DNA of 64,000 nt from Mycoplasmopsis columboralis (lineage in GTDB: Bacteria; Bacillota_I; Bacilli_A; Mycoplasmatales; Metamycoplasmataceae). Positions 1 through 11,200 of the stretch are shown here, in pieces. The notes beneath the pieces were generated by a model that ran no database searches, was not told where the DNA came from, and saw nothing but the letters and a program-made list of their open reading frames with translations. Each line of letters opens with the position of its first letter. Position 1 is the stretch's first letter. The stretch is taken from positions 868,001 through 932,000 of the forward strand of contig NZ_LR215039.1 in the NCBI RefSeq assembly GCF_900660675.1, read 5' to 3'. The position numbers and the translations under genes were made by a program.

Positions 1-1932
1 GAAATTAAAAAACCAGCTATTCGTGAAGCTTTAGAAGCTATTTATTATCTTGCGGAAAATAAGCTTGATTTTAAAGGTGAAGAAGATATTTTATATGCAG
101 CAAAATTACCTAAAAATGTAGTAATGCCAGATTATGTTGAGCAAGGATTGACTCCGAAAAAATTACTTGAATTATCTGGAAGTAAATTCTTTTTTACCAA
201 ACAATATCGTGCATTAAAAGAGCTTGGAATTAGTATCGATCAGAATCTAAGTGAATATAAAGGTTCACTTAAAGAATTGCAATTGAAATTTAAAAACTTA
301 ATCCCTTATCAAGAGGGCGCTTTAAATGATGATAATGTTTTATACAAACTTAAAAACTTAGAAGAAATGCATTCACATTTAAATGCTCCAGTAGATACAT
401 TTGATGCTGAAGAAATAAAAAAAGTAATTTTAGAACGTATTAGTGATAAATTAGAAAAACTCAGCGATGAAGATAAACAACTATATAAAGAATTTTCAGC
501 TTCAGTTAGAATTCAAAATCTACATCCGCACCGTTTTGTAAAACGCTATACTTCAATTATTAAAAAAGTTTTCCCAATTATCATTGCTACCCCTGATTCA
601 GATTTATCTGGCTGAGAAGAAAAAGAATTTGATTATGGTATTTTGGATGAATCCAGTCAAATTTTCATTGAAAATGGACTTACTTTCTTGTATTTAGCTA
701 AAACTAAAATCTTAGCTGGAGATCAAATGCAAATGCGTCCAAGCAACTGATTTGGAACTAGAGTTACTGACGATTCAATTTATGGACATGTTGAATCGAT
801 GCTTGATTATGCAATGGGTCTTGGAGTTTATCATGTTTTATTAAATAAAAACTATCGTTCTGATTATGCAAGTTTAATGACTTTCTCAAGTCAAAACTTT
901 TATAACTCGCAACTAGATGTTGTGGATAATGCTAAAAACAGCGACAAAAATCCAATTGAAGTCTATGAAGTGGATGGGATTTGAGACGATAATAAAAACG
1001 AAAAGGAAGCTAATTTAGCTTTAGAAATTACACTCAAAGAATTACCTAATTACTCAAAAATCATTTTACTTGCCTTTAACGCTAAACAATTTAATTATCT
1101 TAAAGATAAGATTTTTGTTGAATATCCACAGCTTGAAAACGCAATTCGTAACGGGCAATTGATGGTTAAAAATCTTGAAAACATTCAAGGAGATGAGGCT
1201 AATTTAGTTATTGCCACTGTTGCTTATGATAAAAATGCAAAATTAACTTCAACATACATTGCTAAACAAGGTGGAAGAAATGCTTTAAATGTAGCTATAA
1301 GTAGAGCTAAAGAAAAATTGATTGTAATTAAAACAATTAAATCCGAAGAAGTTACTATTTTACCTAACTCTTCAGATGATTTAATCATCTTTAAAAAATG
1401 ATTACAATTTTTAGAATCTTCTCCAGAAAAGAGACTTAATTTATTAAATGAATCATTTACCAAACACAAAGAAAAACTTTCAAGCAATTCAGAAAAAGTT
1501 TGATTCACTAAAATTGTGGACAAACGATTAAATTCACTTTTTAGCAATCGTCCAGGATTTGATGTTTTTAAAGATTATTCAATTGGTTCTTTAACCATTG
1601 ATTATGTAATTACTTTTAATCGTGTTCCTTACAAATGTTTGGTTGTTGATGTATTTAACTACGATAATGGATATGCTGATTACGCATTACTTAAAGATAA
1701 AGTCAAATTCTTAAAAAACAAAAATTATGACGTGGAATTACTAAATCCACTTAATTATGTGAATTTACTCAGAGAATTTGAAGGTTGAATCAAAGACAAA
1801 AACTTAATTGATTTTAAAGATCACACCAAAGAATTTAACACCGCTTATTACACTTTAAATGAAATTAACAATACTAAATTAACTCAAGAAGTAGTTGAGT
1901 CTAGTGAGGAAACAAATGAAGGAATTAACTAA
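1..1932 (+). CDS. Superfamily 1 (Upf1-like) DNA/RNA helicase, 5' end missing
   Basis: The frame is open from base 1 and 643 codons are visible; TGA is read as Trp several times. SF1B motifs appear in order: motif II LDESSQ near 643-660, motif III GDQMQMRPSNW near 720-750, motif IV LNKNYRS near 843-863, motif V NIQGDEANLV near 1180-1210, and motif VI NVAISRAKEKL near 1288-1320. The DESSQ form and this arrangement fit the AAA_11/AAA_12 Upf1/Dna2-like group rather than UvrD/PcrA. Walker A must lie upstream of the window. After the core, about 140 residues (1516-1932) contain IDYVITF and VVDVF stretches that could be a degenerate PD-(D/E)XK-type fold; that is a guess. Role: ATP-driven unwinding of nucleic acid, substrate unknown. 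The 3' end overlaps the next gene by 17 nt, so the two are probably co-transcribed. Confidence 0.85.
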
Positions 1933-2245
1933 TTTATTTAAATATTTTTCCAGTGAATCAAAACTCAAAATTATCATTCATTTATACATGTGTTCAAAAG
2001 CTGAATGTGATGTTCAGACCTTAAGTGAACTTTTTAATATCAAACAAGCAAATTTGTCAAAACATTTAAGCGTATTACGCAATGATGATATCATCAAAAC
2101 CAAAACAAAGGGCATTTATGTGTATTATTACATCAATAGAGACTTTTGCAACAAGTATCATCAACTACTTGATTTACTTGCAAAAGAACCGCTGTTAGAG
2201 CCATATGCATGCTCATGCAATTCAACCCATACTCACACTCATTAA
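1916..2245 (+). CDS. ArsR/SmtB-family winged-helix regulator with Cys/His-rich tail
   Basis: A 109-residue protein. I chose ATG 1916 over TTG 1895 because GTGAGGA lies 7-10 nt upstream. A winged-helix core is evident: [18 protein letters not shown], then a recognition-helix region [17 protein letters not shown], then a wing ending GIYVYYYIN. Metal-sensing ArsR proteins often carry Cys at the start of the DNA-binding helices; here MCSKAECDV sits just there. The C terminus is unusual: [13 protein letters not shown], with two Cys and three alternating His in the last 12 residues, which looks like a soft-metal site. Family knowledge suggests a repressor released by metal binding or by redox change; which metal cannot be told. 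It overlaps the helicase gene and is followed by a terminator, so its targets may lie elsewhere. Confidence 0.85.
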   Translation: MKELTNLFKYFSSESKLKIIIHLYMCSKAECDVQTLSELFNIKQANLSKHLSVLRNDDIIKTKTKGIYVYYYINRDFCNKYHQLLDLLAKEPLLEPYACSCNSTHTHTH

Positions 2246-2270
2246 AATCTCTTTTATAGAGGTTTTTTTA
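2246..2270 (+). terminator. Rho-independent terminator after the ArsR gene
   Basis: A short stem ATCTC/GAGGT with a loop of about seven bases is followed by seven T residues (2263-2269). It starts directly after the stop codon and separates the helicase/regulator unit from gyrA. Confidence 0.6.
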
Positions 2271-2300
2271 TTACTTCCAAAGCCAAAAAATGAAAAATGG

Positions 2301-2330
2301 TATAATAAAATTATATTTTATTATAAAGGA
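2301..2330 (+). promoter_or_regulatory. gyrA promoter -10 element and ribosome-binding site
   Basis: A perfect TATAAT lies at 2301-2306, followed by AAAGGA at 2325-2330, six bases before ATG 2337. No convincing -35 box is visible, as is common in mycoplasmas. The site decides the gyrA start. Confidence 0.6.
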
Positions 2331-2336
2331 CATTTT

Positions 2337-4955
2337 ATGGCACAAAACAAGAACAAAAATGAAGAAGAACTTAAAGTATCTTTAGAAGAGGACAAAGAAT
2401 ATGATTACGAAGAAAATAATCGTGTTGTTTTTAAAAAGAAACAACCAGTAGTAATTGAAGATGATGTTGAAGAAGAAATTCCTCAAAGCAAAGAGGAATA
2501 TCAAGTTCAATCTCAAATTATTACCGAGGCAAGCGAAGGAGTCGCTCCTGTAACTATTGATAGTGAAATGCGAAACTCATTCTTAGAGTATGCAATGAGT
2601 GTTATTGTCTCAAGAGCTCTTCCTGATGCACGTGATGGTTTAAAACCAGTACATCGTCGGATTTTATTTGATATGAGCGAACTTGGCATCACTCCCGGAA
2701 GTCAACATCGTAAAAGTGCTCGGATTGTTGGAGATGTGCTTGGGAAATATCACCCTCATGGAGATTCTTCTGTTTATGAAGCTATGGTTAGAATGGCGCA
2801 AGATTTTTCAATGCGCTATCCTCTTGTAGATGGACATGGTAACTTTGGTTCTATTGATGGTGATGAAGCTGCTGCTATGCGTTATACTGAAGCAAGAATG
2901 TCTAAAGTAGCTGCGGAAATGCTTGAAGGAATTAAAAAAGATACTGTTGATTTTGTTGATAACTACGATGCAAGTGAAAAAGAGCCTGAAATTTTACCTT
3001 CACGCTTTCCTAATTTACTTGTTTCTGGAGCAACTGGAATTGCAGTAGGGATGGCTACTGAAATTCCTCCTCACAACTTAGGAGAAGCAATTGATGCTAC
3101 TATTGCTTTGGCTCAAAATCCTGATATTACAACTAAGGAATTAATGGAACACATTAAAGGTCCGGACTTTCCTACTGGCGCTATTATTTTAGGAACTAAA
3201 GGTATTTATGATGCTTATGAAACTGGAAAAGGAAAAGTTCCTGTTCGTTCTCGTTGTGAAGTGAAAGAATTTTCAAATGGTAAAGCTAAAATTATTATTA
3301 CCGAAATTCCTTATGCAATTAAAAAATCAGCAATTGTACAAAAAATTGCTGAGTTACACAAAGACAAAGTCATTGAAGGTATTTCCGATTTAAGAGATGA
3401 ATCAAACCGTGAAGGAATTCGAATTGTTATAGATGTTAAAAAAGGACATAATCCTCATATACTTTTAAATAAACTTTACCAAAAGTCATATTTACAAACT
3501 AATTTTAATGTTAATATGGTTGCATTAGTTAATGGTGAACCAAAATTATTAAACTTAAAATCAGCATTGCAAGTTTATTTAGATCATCAAAAAACTGTTG
3601 TTCGTAGAAGATTAGAATTTGATTTAAATAAAGCCGAAGAAAGAGTTCATATTCTTGATGGATTAAAAATTGCAATTCAAAATATCGATGAAGTAGTTGC
3701 TATTATTCGTTCTAGTGCCACTGATGCAATTGCTCAAGAAAGATTATCTAAACGCTTTGAATTAACTGAAAAACAAACTAAAGCTATTTTAGATATGAAC
3801 TTAAGACGTTTAACTGGTCTTAATTTTGAAAAAATGACTCAAGAAATTGAAGAGCTTAGAAAAGAAATTGAGTATTATAAATCAATACTTGCTTCTGATG
3901 AGAAATTGGTTGAGTTAATTATTGAAGAACTTCAAGATATCAAAACAAGATTTAATGACAAACGTCGTACCCAAATTGACTCTTCAGCTGCAGGAATTAT
4001 CTCTGATGAAGATTTAATAGCTCAAGAAGATATCGTAATTACCAGCAGTGTTAATGGTTATGTAAAAAGAATTGCACTTTCAGAATACAACACTCAAAAT
4101 CGTGGAGGTGTTGGTTCAAGAAGTATGAAAACTTACAATGATGATGATATTAATACTATCATTCATACAAACACTCATACTGACTTACTTTTATTCTCAA
4201 ACAAAGGAAAAGCATATAAAGTAAGAGCTCACCAAATTCCTGAAGGTTCAAAACAATCTAAAGGAATGCCATTTATAAACATTATTCCTACATTAGATGT
4301 GGAAAGTGGCGAAAAAATTGTTTCAATGCTTGATGTTCCTGATTATGTAGAAGATAAATATTTAACTACCGTAACTAAAAAAGGAATTATTAAGAAAAGC
4401 ACAATTGTGTCATTTGAAAATGTTCGTCGCAACGGATTAAATGCCTTTAAATTAAATGAAGATGATGAATTAGTAAGAGCCTTTATTGTTTCGGATCAAG
4501 ATCATATTTTAATTGCTAATAATGAGAAAAGCATTATCAAATTCCCTGCTACTTCAATTCGTCCAATGGGAAGAACTGCAGTTGGAGTTAAAGGAATTAG
4601 ACTTGAAGAAAATCAACATGTTATTTCAGCTTCTTCAAGTGCTGATGGAGAATTTATTCTTTCACTTGGAAGTAAAGGGTTTGGTAAGTTAACCAATAGC
4701 GAAGAATATCGGGTAACTAATCGAAATGCCAAAGGTGTTTCAGGAATTAATTCTGAAAAAGCTGGACATTTAGTTTTTGCTCGTTTTGTATCTCAAGATG
4801 ACGAATTAATTATCATCACTAGCAGCGGAATTACCATTAGAATTGCTATTAGCCAAATTTCGCTTGCATCTAGAAACACTAAAGGAGTTAAAATAATTAA
4901 CCTTAAAGATAACGATGAAATTGTTGCTGTAGATGTTATAAAATCGCAAGAATAA
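2337..4955 (+). CDS. gyrA: DNA gyrase subunit A
   Basis: An 872-residue GyrA: the DNA-cleaving and rejoining subunit of gyrase, which adds negative supercoils with GyrB and ATP. The breakage-reunion domain starts near residue 70. The quinolone-resistance region reads [12 protein letters not shown] (139-150), with Ser144 and Glu148 at the usual drug-contact positions. The catalytic tyrosine is Tyr183 in [11 protein letters not shown]. The C-terminal half is the beta-pinwheel, with a GyrA-box-like [12 protein letters not shown] near 4090-4125. This GyrA box and the [12 protein letters not shown] form favour GyrA over ParC. ATG 2337 has a good RBS, so an apparent extension back to 2205 is not used. 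An acidic stretch of roughly 60 residues ([21 protein letters not shown]) precedes the conserved fold and is absent from E. coli GyrA. gyrB is not in the window. Confidence 0.97.
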   Translation: MAQNKNKNEEELKVSLEEDKEYDYEENNRVVFKKKQPVVIEDDVEEEIPQSKEEYQVQSQIITEASEGVAPVTIDSEMRNSFLEYAMSVIVSRALPDARDGLKPVHRRILFDMSELGITPGSQHRKSARIVGDVLGKYHPHGDSSVYEAMVRMAQDFSMRYPLVDGHGNFGSIDGDEAAAMRYTEARMSKVAAEMLEGIKKDTVDFVDNYDASEKEPEILPSRFPNLLVSGATGIAVGMATEIPPHNLGEAIDATIALAQNPDITTKELMEHIKGPDFPTGAIILGTKGIYDAYETGKGKVPVRSRCEVKEFSNGKAKIIITEIPYAIKKSAIVQKIAELHKDKVIEGISDLRDESNREGIRIVIDVKKGHNPHILLNKLYQKSYLQTNFNVNMVALVNGEPKLLNLKSALQVYLDHQKTVVRRRLEFDLNKAEERVHILDGLKIAIQNIDEVVAIIRSSATDAIAQERLSKRFELTEKQTKAILDMNLRRLTGLNFEKMTQEIEELRKEIEYYKSILASDEKLVELIIEELQDIKTRFNDKRRTQIDSSAAGIISDEDLIAQEDIVITSSVNGYVKRIALSEYNTQNRGGVGSRSMKTYNDDDINTIIHTNTHTDLLLFSNKGKAYKVRAHQIPEGSKQSKGMPFINIIPTLDVESGEKIVSMLDVPDYVEDKYLTTVTKKGIIKKSTIVSFENVRRNGLNAFKLNEDDELVRAFIVSDQDHILIANNEKSIIKFPATSIRPMGRTAVGVKGIRLEENQHVISASSSADGEFILSLGSKGFGKLTNSEEYRVTNRNAKGVSGINSEKAGHLVFARFVSQDDELIIITSSGITIRIAISQISLASRNTKGVKIINLKDNDEIVAVDVIKSQE

Positions 4956-4966
4956 GATCCAAAATA

Positions 4967-4993
4967 CTCGTGCATTTAGCACGAGATTTTTTT
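4967..4993 (+). terminator. Terminator after gyrA
   Basis: A perfect 7-bp stem CTCGTGC/GCACGAG with loop ATTTA is followed by a T run. Confidence 0.9.
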
Positions 4994-5123
4994 ATTTTAG
5001 ATCAAAAAATGTGAAAAATATCCAGTTCTTAAAATGGCAAAATTCATTGTTTTAAAATGTGATTTAATAAAATATTTTTATGTTAAAAACTTTTGTTCAC
5101 ATTTTAAGCATAAAATCATGTCT

Positions 5124-5140
5124 AAAAAAAAAAAAAAAAA
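5124..5140 (+). repeat. 17-nt poly-A tract upstream of giant gene 1
   Basis: Seventeen consecutive A residues. The tract ends 157 nt before ATG 5297. Similar tracts end 149 nt before giant gene 2 and 151 nt before giant gene 3. Long homopolymers upstream of surface genes are a known slippage switch in mycoplasmas, for example vlp genes of M. hyorhinis. Here the role is inferred from position. Confidence 0.75.
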
Positions 5141-5296
5141 CAAAATAACATCAGATATTTTTTTATAACATAAAAAAGAAATTTTGTTTTAAAATTATTA
5201 GTTATAAACTTTTTTATTTTTATAAAAATAAATACGTTTTCCCTAGTAATTAAAATATGTTTTAAAAGATTTTTGAATCTTTGGAAAAGAGTCTTT
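5141..5296 (+). promoter_or_regulatory. Leader region of giant gene 1
   Basis: About 155 nt of very AT-rich sequence between the poly-A tract and the start codon. Possible -10 elements include TATAAC at about 5164 and TATAAA at about 5220; none has a clear -35, so the start of transcription is unresolved. The last 30 nt (AAAAGATTTTTGAATC then GGAAAAGAG, SD at 5283-5291) closely match the leader of giant gene 2, and this SD supports ATG 5297 over TTG 5273. Confidence 0.45.
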
Positions 5297-8200
5297 ATGA
5301 AAAAGAATAATAAAGTTAAATTGATTCTAGGTACATCAATAGCAACAATTTCATCTGCTACAGTAGCTATTGCTTCTTTATCTGCTTCTTCAATTGCATC
5401 TTCACAAGATGCAGAACAAGCCAGAATTAATGATTTAGTTTCAAAAGTTACTTCAGCAGACTATGAAGGCAAAAAAGAAGTATCCGCAGCGTTTGTTTTC
5501 CAAAATGCTTTAAATCCTACAAGCACACCAATGGAGAAAACTTTAACCGATGAACAAAAATCTAAGTTAAGTTTCACAATTACTGATGGAGAAAATACCT
5601 ATACTTCAGTGTACGAAAATGGAAGACATGTTTTTAAAGAATTAAACGTATATGTTAAAAAATATTACTTTAATAATTTTAGCAATGATAACGATCTAAC
5701 AAAAATATATAGAAATTCTGCAGGACGTGCAGTAAATCCTCCTAGAAGTAGATGGGTTAATGAATATAAATACACAGGAAATTTAAATATAAGTATTTCT
5801 CTGGGATCATTAAACTCAGTTTACGATGCCAGTTTAAACGACACTCTTTCTAACACTATTAATATTTCTGGTTTTTTAACAGAAAGATTTAGATTAAGAA
5901 AAATAATTTTTGGAAACGGTGAAGATGGTACAACAATTATTAACGATTTAAATACTGAATATTTGAACATATTAAGAAATTCGATTTTTACTGAAGAAGA
6001 CAAAAAATTTAGACCAAGTTCATTTACAAATAAAGAAGAAGTTGATGGCAAAACTACTTATAGTTTAAAACCAGAAATCTACAAAAGAGTTCAAGATATA
6101 TTAAAAAATTATAGTGATGAAAATCATTTAGAATTCGAAGTTTATAGAGATAATACAAAAGGTGACTTAATTGATGATGAAAATGGAAGTTTGAGTGTTT
6201 CAGTAGCTATCAGAAGCACCAGAAATTTTTCTCGACTTCAAACTTCAGTGAGTATTTCAGATGTTGAAAGTATAGCAGAAGGTTTTTGAACAGATACCAA
6301 AGAGAAAAACCGACTAAATTATTTAATTAATAATTTAGATGTTGAATATTCTCCAAATGAAACAATGTTAAATTATCCAACAACATATGCCTTGGATGAT
6401 TCAACCAAACCTCAATATGTATTTTCTACTACTGATGAACAAGGTAATAAACATACTGCAGTTTATGAAGATGGTAAATTTGTATTTAAAACTTTAGATG
6501 CAGAAATCAGTTTATTTGAAATGAATGACGTCATTACAAATAGAAATGACGCTGATGGTGGATTTAATTATAGAGTGCAAATGCATTCTATAAGAGAGCA
6601 ATTCGAAAATAATAACTCTGAAATTATAACTAGACATTCTCACGGATTTAAGACTGAAACAATGCGTTTAAATGATGTTTTAACTTCTAAAAGGGAATCA
6701 TTAGAAGGATTGGATTTCCCTAGAAATCGAAAAGATGGTTCTTTACCTTCTTCTGTTACAAATGAAGAAATTGTTGCAAAGTTAAACGAAGTAATAACTC
6801 CTTCAACAGATTTAGCAATTATTAAATCAAATAACATAGTTAGTTTGGTAAAAAACAATGCAAACGGTACAATTACTGTTAAATTTAAATTAAATTCTAC
6901 TCGTGATCAATTAACCGATCAAACTTCTGCTTCAGAAAATGCTTATACAAAAGTGTTTAATTGATTTTTAACATATGACCAAGATATTCAAAGATCAATT
7001 CAAGCAGCAAAGCAAGAAATTCAAGACAAAACTTATTTAACACAAGAAGAAAAAGATAAATTAAAAGCAAATTTAGACACAATTAAAGATCAGTATGATA
7101 ATTCAACTTTAACTGATGACGAAAAATATCAAGAAGCTAAAGATGCAATTTCTTCAAATTCAAATATAGCTAGCACAATTGATTCAAATAAAGAAACTGA
7201 AATAAATAATGTAGATACAAATTATCCACATTTAAATGATGAGCAAAGATCTCAAGTAAAATCCGATATTAAAAATGCAAATTTACTTACTGGTATTTCA
7301 GATGCTACTAATCCATCAGTTGAGCAAGTAAAACAAAAAGCACAAGCACTTGATGATTCAATGACTCATGCTCAAAATAATATTGATTTAGATGTACCTT
7401 TTAAACAAACTGATGCTTATTTACATGCCCCACAAGATCTTAAAGACCTTTATGAAGCAGCTCTACAAGCGACTAAAGATTTAGTTCCTCAAAATGCAGA
7501 AACTGGAGAAAATGCAAAAACTCCTGATTTAAATGCATTAACAGATTGAAATACTAATGTTGATAAGCCAACCGATTCTAATTACCCTAAAGATGCTGTT
7601 GATGAATTAAATCGGAACTTAGAAGCTATTAAAACTAAAATAAATGAACTTGAGCAAGCTAAAATAGCTGCTAAAGAAGCTATTGATAACATGGGTTATC
7701 TTTCTGAAGAGGAAAAAACAGCTCTTAAATCTAATGTAGATAAAACAACAAACTTAAATGATGTTTCTTTAGTTAAAACCGAAGCACAAAGTGTTAATAA
7801 ACAGAAAAAAGAAGAAGTTGATGAAATAGATGAGAATTATCCAAACTTAAATCAAACTCAAAAAGATGAGTTAGCTCAAGCAATTAAAAATGCTAATTTG
7901 AACACAATTGAAGGTTCAAATAATCCAAGTGTTGACGATGTTTTAAATAAAGGTTCGCAATTAAATGATTCAATGGGAACTTTAAATGAATTTGTTGATT
8001 CTAAAGATGCATTTAAAGCATCTCCTTTATACACCGAAGCTACTCCAGAAGCTAAAGCTAAGTATGACAAACTTCTAAATGCAGCAACAAATTTAAAAGA
8101 TGATATCAATCCAAATGTTAGCGACATTGATTCAACAGACATTTCTTCTCAACCTGATGCAGGATGAGAAAAAGACAATGTTAATAAGTTAAATGCAGCT

Positions 8201-11200
8201 ATTAAAAACGCCCAAGTTGAAGCTGTTAAATCAATTATTGATCAGTTGCCTAATTTATCGCAAGAAGAAAAGAATAATCTAAAAAATAAATTAAATTCTA
8301 ATCAAACATTAGAACAAATGCAAGTAGTTGTTGATGAAGCAAAACAATTAAATTCTGACAAACAAACAGAAATTAATAAAATTAATGCTTTCCAACATTT
8401 AAATGATTCTCAAAAAGCAGATGCAATTCAAAAAATCAAAGACGCTAATTTAGATCCGCAGCTCAATCCAACATCTCCAAAAGTAGCTGATGAAGTAGCA
8501 AAAGCAACTACGTTAGATAAAGCAATGGAAAAACTTGAGAATTTAGTTAATAACAAAGATAATGTTCACACTCAAGATAAATACAATAATGCCACTGACG
8601 AAAGCAAAAATAATTATGATAAATTAGTTGAAGCTGGAAAGCAACTTAAAAATAACACTAATCCAGACGATACTAATTTAGCTTTGCTTGATAATTTCAC
8701 TAAACCTAACACTCCGAATTGATCTCTAGACGATGTTCAAAAACTTACTCAAGAAATTGAGGATGCTTTAAAACAAGCTACTAAAGATGCAATTAACAAA
8801 TTACCAAATCTTTCTCAAGCTGAAAAAGATGCGTTAAACAATTTAGTGGATGATGTACAAGATGTCAATTCAAACGATTTGGATAACATTCTAAATAAAG
8901 CTAAAGAAATCAATGATAAAAAACAACAAACTATTGATTCAATTAATGCTTTAGATTATCTTTCAAATGATGAAAAAGAAAAATACAGCAATGATGTTAA
9001 AGGCGAAGATCTTTCAGGTGTTGATAATTTAGATACTGATACAACATTAACAGATGATTTAAATGCAGCTAAAGCCACAAATGATGCTAAAAAAGCTAAA
9101 GATAACACTTTAAACTTAGAGCATTTAAATACCGATCAAAGAGCAGCGGTAACTCAAGCAATTAAAGACTCTAACTTAGAACCTATTGAAGGAAAAGATA
9201 ATACTCCTTCAACTGAAAATGCTATTGCAAACGGAACCGCCTTAGATGGATCAATGAAAAACTTAAAAGATGTTAAAAATGCTCAACCAGAAGTAACATC
9301 TTCTCAATTGTTTGATTTAGCCCCTCAAGACGCTAAAGATAAATTCAATAACTTAATTGAAGCTATCAAACAACTTGAAAACAATACAAACCCTGATGCA
9401 GATAAAGTAAACGACCCAAGCATTAACGAAACATCTCCTAATTGATCAAAAGATAGCGTAGATGCTTTAAAAGTAGACACAATTAATGCTCTTAAAGATG
9501 CATACAAAAAAGGAATTGATAATCTACCTAATTTAAGTGGTGATGAAAAACAAGCTCTTAAAGATAAATTAGATAATTCTGAAGTGGACACCTTAGAAGA
9601 AATTAAAGCAATTGAACAAGAAGCTTTAAAATTAAATACTGATAAACAAAAAGAAATTGATGCTGTTGAAGCAAATTATCCACACTTAAATCAAACTCAA
9701 AAAGACGGGGTTAAAAATGCAATTAAAAAAGCAAATTTAGATCCAGATCTTAAAGAAAATTCTCCAACTGTAGCAAGTGTAAAAAACACCGCTTCAGAGC
9801 TAGATGCTTCAATGGATAAATTGCACCAAAGAAGTGCTGAAGAAGAAAAAGTCAAATCTTCTGAATTATTTGCTAATGCTACTCCAGAAGCTAAAGTTAA
9901 ATACGAAAAAGCTTTAGAAGCAACAAGACAATTGCAAAGTAATCAAAATCCTCAAGATGTTAGCGGACTTGAAGGAGTAACTCCTCAAGATAGTGCTAAC
10001 TGACCTAAAGAACCAGTTGATGTGTTAAAAGCTAACTTAGAGAACACCCTTAAAGATGTAGCTAAAAGTTATGTTGATAATCTTCCAAATTTAAGTGATG
10101 CTGAAAAAATAGCATTTAAGGATGCAATTACTAACTTAAGTGATCCTAGTTTTGAAAACATCAAAGCTCTCACTGATAAAGCTAAAGCAATCAATGATAA
10201 AAAACAAGATATCATTGACAAAATCAATGCCTTAGATTATCTTTCAAATGATGAAAAAGAAAAATACATCAATGATGTTAAAGCCGAAGATCTTTCAAGT
10301 GTGCCTAATTTAGCAGAAGATCAAACATTAACTCAAGATCTTCAGCAAGCTCAAACCACAAATAACGCTAAAAAAGCTAAAGACCAAGCTTTAGATTTAC
10401 CATATTTAAATGACGACCAAAGAGCTGCAGTAACTCAAGCAATTAAAGATTCTAATTTAAATGAAATTCCAGGAAAAGAAGCTACTCCTTCAACTGAAGA
10501 TACAATTAATGGCGGGAAAGCTTTAAATGAATCAATGAAGGAACTTGATGATCTTAAAAATGCTCAAGATGACATTAAGGCTTCAGAATTATTCAATTTA
10601 GCAACTCCAGAATCGCAAGATAAATACAACACTTTAATTGATGCCATTAAAGAACTTCAAGCTAATAACAACCCCACAAGCGATCCAAATGTTGTGCAAG
10701 ATTCTCCAAATTGACCAAAAGACAGCGTGGATACCTTAAAGGTAGATATAATTAATGCTCTTAAAGATGCATACAAAAAAGGAATTGACAATCTTCCTAA
10801 TCTAAGTGATGATGAAAAACAGGCTCTTAAAGATAAACTTGACGATCCTCAAGTGGACACTTTAACTGAAGTGCAAGCTATCGCTAAAGAAGCAACTGAT
10901 TTAAATAAACAAAAACAAGGCGAAATTGATGCAGTTGAAACTACTTACCCTCATTTAAATGCTTCTCAACAACAAGCTCTTAAAAATGCAATCAAAAAAG
11001 CCAATGTAGATCCAGAACTTAAAGAAGGCTCTCCAACTCTTGAAAGTGTTAAAGATACAGCTCAAGCTTTAGATAACTCAATGGCAGAATTAATTAACCG
11101 CACCAACGAAGATGCAAATGTTCAAGGTTCAGATTTATTTGCGGGAGCAACCCAAGAATCTAAAGCTAAATACTTAAAAGCTCTTGAAGCTTCAAAACAA

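Noticed and set aside
2205-2336. Upstream extension of gyrA by 44 codons
   Set aside because: It runs through the ArsR 3' end, the terminator and the TATAAT promoter; ATG 2337 has a proper RBS.
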